From an uncultured Collinsella sp. (GTDB lineage: Bacteria > Actinomycetota > Coriobacteriia > Coriobacteriales > Coriobacteriaceae), in the NCBI GenBank assembly GCA_937989875.1, contig CALKBO010000060.1, positions 16,423-80,422 of the forward strand: 64,000 nt of DNA. The letters are read 5' to 3'. The position numbers were made by a program, and so were the translations under genes. The notes under the pieces were generated by a model. The model made no database searches, was not told where the DNA came from, and saw nothing but the letters and a program-made list of their open reading frames with translations. Of the stretch, positions 24,326 to 32,334 are shown piece by piece (within the stretch, counting starts at the first letter, position 1; each line of letters begins with the position of its first letter).

Positions 24326-25342
24326 TTATAGCGAGTCTCTCTGGATCAGCTGCATGTGCATCACGGAGGTGGTGGGCTCGGCACCCTTGATCATGTCGAG
24401 CGCAATGTTGGCGGCCATGTGGCCTTCTTCGCGCAGGGGCTGGCGGACGGTCGTGAGCGCGGGGACGCAGCGCGTCGCAATCTCGTGATCGTCGAAGCCG
24501 ACGACAGAAATGTCCGCCGGAACGGATAGGCCTGCCTCGTTGAGTGCGGTGATGACGCCAGCCGCGATACGGTCCGATCCGCAGAGCACGCCATCGAAAG
24601 CAATCTCGCGCGCGAGGATCTGGTGCATGGCCTGATAGCCGTCTCCGTTGTTCCAGCCGGTATAGATAACGTTTGCGTCTGGGAGGTCTTCGCCCAAGAC
24701 GGCGCGGTAGCCGCGCAGGCGGTCGACAACGGCGGGGTTGTCTTGCGGTCCCAACACGGCGACGATATCTTTGCGCCCTCGCTCCTTCATAGCGAGCGCT
24801 GCAAAGCGTCCGCCCTCTTCGTCGTCAGAGTAGACCGTCGAGAACACATCGCGATAGGGGTGGCTCTCGAGCTGGCCGCACAACACGGTGGGTACGCCCA
24901 GCTCGCACAGTACCTCGAGCAGCTCGCTGCCCTTGTAGGGGGAGACGTCGATCACGGCGTCGAACGAGCGGCGCTCAAAGTGCTCGCGTGCGCGGTTGCG
25001 CTCATGCGTAGAAGACGCCTGCAAGATAACGGGCAGATAGGACGACTCCGACAGTTCCTCGGTAATGCCGCTCAAAAACTCGCTATAGGTGGGGTCGCTG
25101 AAGAGTTCACTCAGGGGCTCGGTCACGAGCACGGCGATGATTTCCGTGCGCCCGACAGCGAGCGCTCGGCCACGAGCGTTGGGGACAAAATTGACTTCCT
25201 TGGCCGCCGCGCGGACGCGCTTTTTGGTTTCCTCGCTAATGCGGGGCGAATCGTTGAGAGCGCGCGATGCCGTGGAGCGCGACACGCCGGCAGCTGCGGC
25301 AACCTCGGCAAGCGTAGGTGCGGTGCGAACTGGTTGGGTCAT
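24326..25342 (-). CDS. LacI-family repressor of the beta-galactosidase genes
   Basis: 338 residues. The N-terminal LacI helix-turn-helix PTLAEVAAAAGVSRSTASRAL is followed by hinge residues NARGRALAVGRTEIIAVLV and a periplasmic-binding-protein-like sugar domain (GFDDHEIATRCVPALTTVRQP near the end is the family block). ATG 25342 has AGGAG upstream. It is divergent from lacZ. The 378-bp gap holds three copies of ACAACCGGTTGCAC, which fits LacI-type operators with a central CCGG, so local repression of lacZ and self-control are likely (inference). The ligand is probably a galactoside. Confidence 0.88.
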   Translation of the reverse strand: MTQPVRTAPTLAEVAAAAGVSRSTASRALNDSPRISEETKKRVRAAAKEVNFVPNARGRALAVGRTEIIAVLVTEPLSELFSDPTYSEFLSGITEELSESSYLPVILQASSTHERNRAREHFERRSFDAVIDVSPYKGSELLEVLCELGVPTVLCGQLESHPYRDVFSTVYSDDEEGGRFAALAMKERGRKDIVAVLGPQDNPAVVDRLRGYRAVLGEDLPDANVIYTGWNNGDGYQAMHQILAREIAFDGVLCGSDRIAAGVITALNEAGLSVPADISVVGFDDHEIATRCVPALTTVRQPLREEGHMAANIALDMIKGAEPTTSVMHMQLIQRDSL

Positions 25343-25585
25343 GGCGTCTCCTGGAAAATGCGGTCGATGTTGTCACTGATACGGGCTGGTGCGGATACAG
25401 CTTACTATAGTGCGTCTGAACAGCGTTCATGATATCCGGTGACCGGCGTCGTTTTGCAACCAAGCCGCAATCGAATACACCTCGTATGGGGGGAGATATC
25501 TGCGGGCGTGGCGGTTGCCTACGAGCTTAAGAACGATGTCTTGTGCTGTGTTTCGATACTCAGGGTGACATAAGTGTCGCGGTTG

Positions 25586-25687
25586 TACAACCGGTTGCAC
25601 CGTTAACCCGGTCAAATCGACCGTTCAGCGGACAACCGGTTGCACAGTTTTTTGCATCGCCCGTAAGATAAGGACAACCGGTTGCAC
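25586..25687 (+). promoter_or_regulatory. lacZ control region: three LacI-type operators and promoter
   Basis: Operators with core ACAACCGGTTGCAC are centred at 25592/3, 25637/8 and 25679/80, 45 and 42 bp apart, about four helical turns each. A promoter fits between the last two: -35 TTGCAC (25640-25645, inside operator 2) and -10 TAAGAT (25664-25669) with 18-bp spacing. Operator 3 lies at the expected transcription start and runs to 33 bp before the lacZ ATG. Looping between sites is plausible. Confidence 0.75.
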
Positions 25688-25719
25688 AAGAATCACTACG
25701 ATGACGAAGGAGCATCACC

Positions 25720-28700
25720 ATGGACGCCATTAACGATTGGGAAAACCAAGCGCTCACCCACAGGAACCGCCTGGCACCCCATGCGTACTTTATGGGTTAC
25801 GAGACCGCCGATCTCGCTGCAACGTACAGCCGCGAGCTGTCGCGCGGGTTTGTCCAGCTGTCCGGCTCGTGGCAGTTCCGCCTCTTTGAGGGCCCCGCTG
25901 CCGTCTCCAACGAGGAGCTCTCCACGTACGAGCCCGAGTGGGATCACGTGGAGGTTCCGCACCTGTGGCAGGTAGACGGCTATGGCAACCTTGCCTACAC
26001 CGACGAGGGCTTCCCGTTCCCGGTGGATCAGCCGTTCGTTCCCTCTGACGATCCCACGGGCGTGTACCAGCGCATCGTCAACCTTCCCGCCGTGCCTGCC
26101 GGCGCTCGCGAGATCATTCGCTTTGACGGCATCGAGAGCTATGGCGAGCTGTACGTCAACGGTCAGTTTATCGGCATGACCAAGGGTTCGCGCCTGTCTG
26201 CCGAGTTCGACGTGACCGACGCGCTTGTCGAGGGCGACAACCTGTTTGCGGTCAAGGTTCTGCAGTACAGCGATGGCAGCTATATCGAGGACCAGGACAT
26301 GTGGTGGGCATCGGGCATCTTCCGCGATGTGTACCTTATGCAGCGTCCCGCCGCGCACCTGGTCGACTTTAGGTTCCGCACGCACCGCGAGGGCGATACC
26401 GCTTTGATTACGCTCGATACGGTGGCCGAGGGCGCTTCCCGCGTCGTGTTTACGCTCAGCGATGGCGAGAACGTGGTGGCTACGGGCGAGTGCGTCGACG
26501 GCCATGCCGAGTGCAGCGTGACCGATGCCCACTTCTGGAATCCCGAGGACCCCTTCCTCTATGACCTTACGTTTGAGGTCTACGACGGTGACCAGGTCAG
26601 CGAGTACGTCCCACATCGCCAGGGTCTTGCCGAGGTGACGGTCGAGGGCAATCATATCTACCTCAACGGCACTTACTTTAAGATGCATGGCGCCAACCGC
26701 CACGATCACGACGATCACAAGGGCCGCGCCGTGGGCCTCGATCGCATGCGCCGCGACCTGGAGCTCATGAAGCAGCACAACATCAACGCGGTGCGCACGT
26801 CCCACTACGCCAACGACCCGCGCTTTTACGAGCTGTGCGACGAATACGGTATCATGCTGGTCGCCGAGACCGATATGGAGAGCCATGGCTTCGAGAATAT
26901 CGGCAATATCGCCCTGGTCACCGACGACCCGGCATGGGAGCCGGCCTACGTCGACCGCATCGAGCGCCTGGTGATGCAGGAGCGCAACCACGCCTGCATC
27001 ATTATGTGGTCGATGGGCAACGAGAGCGGCTATGGCTGCAACATCCGCGCGATGTACGCCAAGGCTCACGAGCTCGACGGTCGTCCGGTCCACTACGAGG
27101 AGGATCGCAACGCCGATACCGTCGACGTTATCTCCACCATGTACTCCCGCGTGTCGCAGATGAACGACTTTGGTGAGCATCCATTCCCCAAGCCGCGCAT
27201 CAACTGCGAGTACGGTCACTCCATGGGCAACGGCCCCGGAGGCCTGTCCGAGTATCAGGAGGTCTTCGATCGCTGGGATTGCATCCAAGGCCAGTTTATC
27301 TGGGAATGGTGCGACCACGGTTTGGCTGCTGTGACCGAGGACGGTGTTGCCTACGATATGTATGGTGGCGACAACGGCGATTACCCCAACAACAGCAACT
27401 TCTGCATCGATGGCATGGTGTTCCCTTGGCAGCAGCCGAGCCCGGGCCTCACTGAGTATGGTCAGGTTATCTGCCCGGTTCGCATGGCCTACGATGCCGA
27501 GGCGGGCGAGCTGACCGTCACCAACAAGCGTTGGTTTACCACCCTCGAGGATGTTTGCCTGTCGGCGGAGACCCTGGTGGACGGCGACGTGGTTTGCCGC
27601 AAGACGCTCATGCCCGGTGCGGTTGCCCCCGGCGAGTCCGTCCAGCTTCCGCTGGTGATTCGCGAGGTCGCGGTAGGCGAGACCCTACTGACTGTGCGCG
27701 CCTACACCATGGCCGCTCACGTCTGGTGCGAGCCGATGTTCCAGCTGGGCGCAAGCCAGTTTGCCATCGCAAACCATCCGGCGCCAGCCATCGCGGCTCC
27801 CACTCGTCCTGAGCTTACGGTCGAGGAGACCGAGCAGGAAATCCGCATTCGCTCCCTCAACGGCGAGCTGACCTTCAGCAAGGTAAACGGTACCGTGAGC
27901 GAGTGGAAGGCATCCGGCCGCGACGTCATGGCCTCCGGTCCCCAGGTTGGTTTTTGGCATCCGCTCGTCGATAACCACGCCCAGGAGTATGACTCACTGT
28001 GGAAGGACAACTTCATCGATGTGATGCAGACGTCTACCCGCAAGGTTTCTTGGAAGCAGGACGGCAATGCGGTCGTCGTTACCGTGAGCCAGCGTATCGC
28101 TCCTCCCGTCCGCGCGTTCGGCATGCGCGTCGAGCTTGTCTACACCGTGCTTCCGAGCGGACGCGTTGACCTCAAGGTTTCCGGCGAGCCCTACGGTGAC
28201 TATTCGGACATCATCCCGCGCATCGGCATCTCCTTCGAGGTCCCCGGTTGCGATCGCGCCGTCGAGTGGTATGGCCACGGCCCGGGCGAGAACTATCCGG
28301 ACTCGCTGCGCGCCAACCCGGTCGGTCATTACCGCACCACGGTCGACGATATGTTCACGCCCTACGTTATGCCTCAGGACTGCGCCAACCGCGAGGGTAC
28401 CCGCTGGGTTGCCCTGCGCTCTAGCCACGGTGACGGTCTGGTCGTGACGCGTCCGAGCGACGCCGCTTCCAACCCGTTCTCGTTCTCGGCATGGCCCTAT
28501 AGCTGCGAGGCCATCGATAACGCCAAGCACGTCTACGACCTTGTCAAGGGCGATACGGTCACGGTCAACATCAACGACCAACTGCTCGGCCTTGGCTCGA
28601 ACTCTTGGGGTTCCGAGGTGCTCGATTCCTATCGCACCCGTTTTGAGAGCTTCAGCTTTGAGGTGTCCCTGCGACCGCTGACGTCTGCCGATCTGGCTCA

Positions 28701-28728
28701 GGCACTGGCACCCATTAAGGAGGCATAA
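25720..28728 (+). CDS. Beta-galactosidase, glycoside hydrolase family 2 (EbgA-like)
   Basis: Retaining glycosidase of 1002 residues that splits terminal beta-galactosides such as lactose. No signal peptide is seen, so it is probably cytoplasmic. GH2 order: sugar-binding jelly-roll (from about residue 40), immunoglobulin-like domains, TIM barrel (about 320-610) and C-terminal Bgal_small_N domain (from about 700, ending in NPFSFSAWPYS). The acid/base is Glu435 in WSMGNESGYG and the nucleophile is Glu497 in INCEYGHSMGNGPGG. GAAGGAG precedes ATG 25720. The next gene, three bases after the stop, encodes an EbgC-like beta subunit, which supports the Ebg type. Controlled by three LacI operators upstream. 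Confidence 0.93.
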   Translation: MDAINDWENQALTHRNRLAPHAYFMGYETADLAATYSRELSRGFVQLSGSWQFRLFEGPAAVSNEELSTYEPEWDHVEVPHLWQVDGYGNLAYTDEGFPFPVDQPFVPSDDPTGVYQRIVNLPAVPAGAREIIRFDGIESYGELYVNGQFIGMTKGSRLSAEFDVTDALVEGDNLFAVKVLQYSDGSYIEDQDMWWASGIFRDVYLMQRPAAHLVDFRFRTHREGDTALITLDTVAEGASRVVFTLSDGENVVATGECVDGHAECSVTDAHFWNPEDPFLYDLTFEVYDGDQVSEYVPHRQGLAEVTVEGNHIYLNGTYFKMHGANRHDHDDHKGRAVGLDRMRRDLELMKQHNINAVRTSHYANDPRFYELCDEYGIMLVAETDMESHGFENIGNIALVTDDPAWEPAYVDRIERLVMQERNHACIIMWSMGNESGYGCNIRAMYAKAHELDGRPVHYEEDRNADTVDVISTMYSRVSQMNDFGEHPFPKPRINCEYGHSMGNGPGGLSEYQEVFDRWDCIQGQFIWEWCDHGLAAVTEDGVAYDMYGGDNGDYPNNSNFCIDGMVFPWQQPSPGLTEYGQVICPVRMAYDAEAGELTVTNKRWFTTLEDVCLSAETLVDGDVVCRKTLMPGAVAPGESVQLPLVIREVAVGETLLTVRAYTMAAHVWCEPMFQLGASQFAIANHPAPAIAAPTRPELTVEETEQEIRIRSLNGELTFSKVNGTVSEWKASGRDVMASGPQVGFWHPLVDNHAQEYDSLWKDNFIDVMQTSTRKVSWKQDGNAVVVTVSQRIAPPVRAFGMRVELVYTVLPSGRVDLKVSGEPYGDYSDIIPRIGISFEVPGCDRAVEWYGHGPGENYPDSLRANPVGHYRTTVDDMFTPYVMPQDCANREGTRWVALRSSHGDGLVVTRPSDAASNPFSFSAWPYSCEAIDNAKHVYDLVKGDTVTVNINDQLLGLGSNSWGSEVLDSYRTRFESFSFEVSLRPLTSADLAQALAPIKEA

Positions 28729-28731
28729 GTC

Positions 28732-29187
28732 ATGCATGTCTTTAACTCGCGCGCCGATTTCGACGCTCAGATGAAGTCCGTCAAGAAGTGGATGCGTACC
28801 GGACAGGCGCTCGACGGCGTTTCTGAACTGCAGCACGATGTGGCGTACTCCATCGGCGACTCGTTGGTGTACTGGTGGGTCTATGCCCGCGAGGCCGCAA
28901 CCGCCGATCTGGTCGGTCACCGTCGCTACCATGCCGTGCTCGCTCCGCTCGACGGCGACCTGACCGTCGAGGTTGCCCCCAAGGCAGGCCTCACCTGCAC
29001 CCGCGCTTACAGCGATATCGATGATCGCGAGCGCTTTGAGGGGGCGGGGGAGACCGTGACGATTCCCGCCGGCGGCGTTGCCGTCGTCGAGATCGACGAG
29101 GCTTACCGTGTTGTCGCCGAGGCTTCGGATCCCCGCGTCGTGGTACTGCACGTGACGGTCGAAGGTTATTCCTTCCCCAACAAGTAG
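28732..29187 (+). CDS. EbgC-like beta-galactosidase small subunit (YhcH/YjgK/YiaL family)
   Basis: 151-residue cupin-like protein of the YhcH/YjgK/YiaL family. In Escherichia coli the homologue EbgC is needed for full activity of EbgA. Here it follows the EbgA-like gene by three bases with AAGGAGG inside the end of that gene, so the pair is co-translated. Conserved features include VGHRRYHAVLAPLDGDLTVEV and the C-terminal VVVLHVTVEGYSFPNK. Beta-strand-rich with no signal peptide. Subunit assignment is inferred from family and position; sugar-anomer isomerase activity, as in YhcH relatives, is an alternative. Confidence 0.8.
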   Translation: MHVFNSRADFDAQMKSVKKWMRTGQALDGVSELQHDVAYSIGDSLVYWWVYAREAATADLVGHRRYHAVLAPLDGDLTVEVAPKAGLTCTRAYSDIDDRERFEGAGETVTIPAGGVAVVEIDEAYRVVAEASDPRVVVLHVTVEGYSFPNK

Positions 29188-29340
29188 TATTCGTCCGTTT
29201 GGACGTTTGCTTCGCGCCGTTAAGGGGGATGGCTTTGTTGACTCCCTTTTCCCCATTTCCCTTAGCAGGTGCGCCGTCCGCGATTGCACTTGCAGCTCGG
29301 ACGGTTTTGGATGACATTTAATAGATGATTGGGAGGGCTT

Positions 29341-30804
29341 ATGAGCTCTGAAAAACGAGGAACGATCGGTTCGTTCGCTCTGCTGGGCATGACGGTCGCC
29401 GCCGTGTTCGGTATCAAGAACATCATCAACAACAACGCGGCCATCGGCTTGGCAGCTGCGCCGTCGTTCTTCTTCGCCACGCTTTTGTACTTTGTCCCCT
29501 ATACCCTGGTTACCGCCGAGTTCGTCGGCCTCAACAAGGACTCCGAGTCGGGCGTGTACGCATGGGTTAAGACCTCGATGGGTGGTCGCTGGGCGTTCCT
29601 GACGGCATTTAGCTACTGGTTCGTTAACCTGTTCTTCTTTGCGTCCGTCCTGCCCAACGTCATCATCTACGCGAGCTACGTGTTCTTTGGTGCCAACGCC
29701 GAGCTTTCGCAGCTGTGGATCACCATTATCGAGATCGTCGTCTTTGCTATCGCCACGTGGGTTTCGACCAAGGGCGCTAAGTGGATCGGCTCCATTTCCT
29801 CCTTCGGTTCGACCGCAGCTCTCGGCCTGACCGCCGTGTTCATCCTGCTGTCCCTGGCTGCTGCCTTTGGCGGCGTTGAGTTCGCTACGGCTCCTACTCC
29901 CGCTAACATGGCTCCCGACATGAGCAACTTCGCAACTGCGTGGGGCTTCTTCGGTACGCTTGCCTGGATCATCCAGGGCGTTGGCGGCGCTGAGTCTGTC
30001 GGCGTGTTCCTTAACGACCTTAAGGGTGGCGTCAAGGCCTTCGTGCGCACCGTCGTTATCGCCGGCCTGACCATCGGCCTTCTGTATGCAGGCGCTTCGC
30101 TGCTGGTCAACCTGTTCATCCCCGAGGGCAGCGTTGCCATCTCCACCGGTATCTTCGACGTATTCGGCGCTGTCTTTGCCCACTTTGGCATTCCCATGGA
30201 AGTGTCTACGCGCGCCATCGGCCTGATCCTTCTCGCCGCCACGCTGGGCTCCCTCATGATGTGGACCTCCGCTCCCATCAAGGTTTTCTTCACCGAGATC
30301 CCCAAGGGTGTCTTTGGTAGCAAGATCGTCGAGCTCAACGAGCACGGCATTCCCGCCCGCGCTGCCTGGCTGCAGTTCGCCATCGTCGTCCCCATCCTGA
30401 TCATCCCGGCCCTGGGCTCCGGTAACCTCGACGACCTGCTCATGATCGTCACCAACATGACGGCTGCCACCGCTCTGCTCCCGCCGCTGCTGATCCTGCT
30501 TGCCTACTTTATGTTGCGCAAGAACTTCGACGCTGCTCCCCGTGGCTTCCGCATGGGTTCGCGCACCTTTGGCCTGGTCATTGCTGCATTCCTGCTTGTG
30601 GTCTTCTGCTTCGTGCTTATCTGCGGCACCATTCCGCTCGATCAGCCTCTGTGGCTGACGCTGGTCTACAACGTCGGCGGCGTGGTTGTCTTCCTGGGCC
30701 TTGCCGTGATGTGGTACAACCGCTACATCAACCGCCTGCGCGAAACCGATCCCGAGGCTGCTGAGAACGAGCTTCGCCCCTCCGTCCTCGACATGATGGA
30801 GTAG
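29341..30804 (+). CDS. APC-superfamily amino acid permease
   Basis: Inner-membrane carrier of 487 residues with about twelve predicted helices. The N-terminus GSFALLGMTVAAVFGIKNI resembles the first APC helix with its unwound glycine-rich part. A second block, SESGVYAWVKTSMGGRWAFL, is typical of the glutamate:GABA-antiporter and related APC branches. ATG 29341 follows GGGAGGG; a TTG four codons earlier overlaps that site and is rejected. Substrate unknown; an amino acid or amine is likely. Although it follows the beta-galactosidase genes, a 153-bp gap makes co-regulation uncertain. A strong terminator follows. Confidence 0.85.
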   Translation: MSSEKRGTIGSFALLGMTVAAVFGIKNIINNNAAIGLAAAPSFFFATLLYFVPYTLVTAEFVGLNKDSESGVYAWVKTSMGGRWAFLTAFSYWFVNLFFFASVLPNVIIYASYVFFGANAELSQLWITIIEIVVFAIATWVSTKGAKWIGSISSFGSTAALGLTAVFILLSLAAAFGGVEFATAPTPANMAPDMSNFATAWGFFGTLAWIIQGVGGAESVGVFLNDLKGGVKAFVRTVVIAGLTIGLLYAGASLLVNLFIPEGSVAISTGIFDVFGAVFAHFGIPMEVSTRAIGLILLAATLGSLMMWTSAPIKVFFTEIPKGVFGSKIVELNEHGIPARAAWLQFAIVVPILIIPALGSGNLDDLLMIVTNMTAATALLPPLLILLAYFMLRKNFDAAPRGFRMGSRTFGLVIAAFLLVVFCFVLICGTIPLDQPLWLTLVYNVGGVVVFLGLAVMWYNRYINRLRETDPEAAENELRPSVLDMME

Positions 30805-30851
30805 CGGCTAGGATTAATCTACGGCTGTGGAATAAATCGATTCCCTTTCCT

Positions 30852-30885
30852 AAGGAGGGGCCTTACGAGGCCCCTCCTTTTGTGT
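30852..30885 (+). terminator. Terminator after the APC permease
   Basis: Stem AAGGAGGGGCC (30852-30862) with GGCCCCTCCTT (30869-30879), six-base loop, then TTTGTGTTTT. Confidence 0.85.
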
Positions 30886-30908
30886 TTTGGAGCATGGTTT
30901 TGGACCCT

Positions 30909-31128
30909 GTGGTCAAAAAATACCAAATATGAGTACTGTTGCAAAAGAGGTGTCATATTTTTCGGCCTGCCCTGAGCGAAAATGGGCTCATAATCAATTT
31001 ATCTAGCCCCCTTTAAAGGGCGTTTGACGGCTTTCAACCTCTTCGAATCGCTCAAATTAGGCAATTTGCTCTCGATTTTGCTGCTACTAAATTGGTGACA
31101 GTACTCATATTTGCCACTTTTTGACCAC
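30909..31128. mobile_element. MITE-like element with 34-bp terminal inverted repeats
   Basis: 220-bp non-coding segment whose ends, 30909-30942 and 31095-31128, match as inverted repeats at 29 of 34 positions; each starts GTGGTCAAAAA and ends near ATATGAGTACTGT. The interior is AT-rich with no open frame. It sits right after a terminator and before the HPr gene. Size, inverted ends and lack of a gene fit a miniature inverted-repeat element; a structured regulatory RNA is the main alternative. No clear target-site duplication was identified by eye. Confidence 0.6.
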
Positions 31129-31226
31129 GAGGTGTTCAGAGGAGCTCTCGAGAAGCATCTAACGGTACAATAGCTACCACGTGGCTGGGTTTTGCCGGCC
31201 GAATGTGCGATGTCGTGGGAGGGGAC

Positions 31227-31475
31227 ATGGTCGAGTTTACAAAGACGATTAAAGATCCGTTGGGATTACATGCCCGCCCGGTTGCGCTGCTCTATGACAT
31301 CATTGCCAAGCATCGTAGCGACGTGTCAGTCAGCATCGGCGATCGCCACACGGATGGCCGCGATGTTATGGGACTCATGGCTCTCTACGGCGAGTGCGGC
31401 GAGGACATCATCTTCCGCGTTTCGGGCGTAGATGAGGCCTCCTGCGTTACGTCGATCAGAAACCTCTCGCTCTAA
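31227..31475 (+). CDS. HPr-family phosphocarrier with Asp at position 46
   Basis: 82-residue HPr-like protein of the PTS. Phosphoryl-accepting His15 is present in KDPLGLHARPVALL. Aligned without gaps to Bacillus HPr, the regulatory Ser46 (normally K-S-I-M-G) is Asp46 in GRDVMGLM, a residue that mimics phosphoserine. HPr kinase could therefore not phosphorylate it. ATG 31227 has GGGAGGGGAC upstream, and this start gives the exact family numbering. No EI, EII or other PTS gene is next to it. It may be the general HPr or a specialized paralogue used in regulation. Confidence 0.87.
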   Translation: MVEFTKTIKDPLGLHARPVALLYDIIAKHRSDVSVSIGDRHTDGRDVMGLMALYGECGEDIIFRVSGVDEASCVTSIRNLSL

Positions 31476-31492
31476 CCTCAACAATGTGACAA

Positions 31493-31566
31493 AGGGGCAG
31501 TCCCCTCTGTTGCATCAATTGGTATGGCAAGGCGCCGCAAAGAGACAGTCTTTGCGGCGCCTTTGT
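31493..31566 (+). terminator. Two hairpins after the HPr gene, second a clear terminator
   Basis: AGGGG-CAGT-CCCCT at 31493-31506 is a small perfect hairpin with the GGGGCAG token. A 15-bp stem AAGGCGCCGCAAAGA (31529-31543) with its complement (31549-31563) is followed by TGTTTCG. Confidence 0.75.
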
Positions 31567-31611
31567 TTCGTATAGGAAACTTTTTCGAAATCTGAATGCG
31601 GACCCTTTCCA

Positions 31612-31665
31612 AAAAGTTAACCACGTGTTAGTTTACTATAGCGAACATAGGCGTGGTTAACTTTT
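31612..31665. promoter_or_regulatory. Inverted repeat upstream of the feo genes
   Basis: Perfect 14-bp arms AAAAGTTAACCACG (31612-31625) and CGTGGTTAACTTTT (31652-31665), 26-bp spacer, 43 bp before the first feoA. The AAAGTTA/TAACTTT ends recur in the palindrome before feoB at 32240-32259, suggesting one shared iron-responsive regulator of the DtxR or Fur type (inference). Confidence 0.55.
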
Positions 31666-31707
31666 ACCGTGTCGATGTTAAGGACGAACTGACGTTAGGA
31701 GCCACTC

Positions 31708-31950
31708 ATGTCTTGCGGACCGCAGATGCCGGCCATGCCGCTTTCGATGGTAAAAGCGGGCGAAACCGTGCGCGTGTCCCGTGTAAAGGGCAATGAGGAC
31801 ATGAAACACCACCTCAAGGACCTCGGCTTTGTCGAGGGCAACGAAATCCACGTGGTGAGCTCGAGTGGCGCCAATATTATCGTCACCGTGCTGGGCGCAT
31901 GCTTTGGTATCGATTCCAAGGTTGCCATGCACATCATGACCGTCGGTTAG
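31708..31950 (+). CDS. feoA: FeoA-domain protein (first copy)
   Basis: 80-residue SH3-like FeoA protein. FeoA binds and supports the FeoB ferrous iron transporter. The core VKAGETVRVSRVKGNEDMKHHLKDLGFVEGNEIHVVSSSG, including the L-x-D-L-G-F turn, is typical. A short Cys/Met-bearing leader (MSCGPQMPAMP) precedes it. Start at ATG 31708, with GTTAGGAG upstream. A second FeoA follows by 39 bp and feoB by a further 123 bp, forming one cluster. The two FeoA copies are only moderately alike and probably not interchangeable. Confidence 0.88.
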   Translation: MSCGPQMPAMPLSMVKAGETVRVSRVKGNEDMKHHLKDLGFVEGNEIHVVSSSGANIIVTVLGACFGIDSKVAMHIMTVG

Positions 31951-31989
31951 TCTGCAGCATTTCATAAAAACCGAAAGGGGGACAAGAGG

Positions 31990-32211
31990 ATGAAGGCGTT
32001 GGGTGACGTTAAGGTGGGCGAGAGCTCCACCATCGTCAAGCTTCACGGTGAGGGTGCGCTTCGCCGCCACCTTATGGACCTGGGGCTCATCAAGGGCACT
32101 TCGTTCAAGGTCGTGAAGGTTGCACCGCTCGGTGATCCGGTCGAGATCAACGTGCGCGGCTACGAGCTTTCCATCCGCAAGGAGGAGGCCGCCGTCGTCG
32201 AGGTCCAGTAA
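31990..32211 (+). CDS. feoA: FeoA-domain protein (second copy)
   Basis: 73-residue FeoA with the SH3-like core VGESSTIVKLHGEGALRRHLMDLGLIKGT and the late strand block GDPVEINVRGYELSIRKEEA, which matches stand-alone FeoA proteins better than the first copy does. AAAGGGGG lies upstream of ATG 31990. A palindrome with AAGTTAG arms sits between its stop and feoB. The double feoA plus feoB order is common in anaerobic Gram-positive gut bacteria. Confidence 0.9.
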   Translation: MKALGDVKVGESSTIVKLHGEGALRRHLMDLGLIKGTSFKVVKVAPLGDPVEINVRGYELSIRKEEAAVVEVQ

Positions 32212-32239
32212 GGACTCGTGGCGCATATTTCTGCAGATA

Positions 32240-32259
32240 AAGTTAGGTTTTTCTAACTT
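32240..32259. promoter_or_regulatory. Palindrome between feoA and feoB, possible iron box
   Basis: AAGTTAG (32240-32246) and CTAACTT (32253-32259) with a six-base spacer GTTTTT; the TTAGG...CTAA pattern resembles DtxR-family sites. Flanking CTGCA and TGCAG extend the symmetry. It shares the AAAGTTA half with the repeat upstream of the first feoA. Confidence 0.5.
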
Positions 32260-32334
32260 AATGCAGCATCTTTGAAGCACATTATCCAGCCTGCGCGGAG
32301 AAAGCAGCGCAGGCACACAAGGAAGAAGGATTGA

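Noticed and set aside
25696..28728. Minus-strand frames over the beta-galactosidase gene, one of 540 codons
   Set aside because: Shadows of the strongly conserved GH2 gene; composition and lack of start signals argue against coding.
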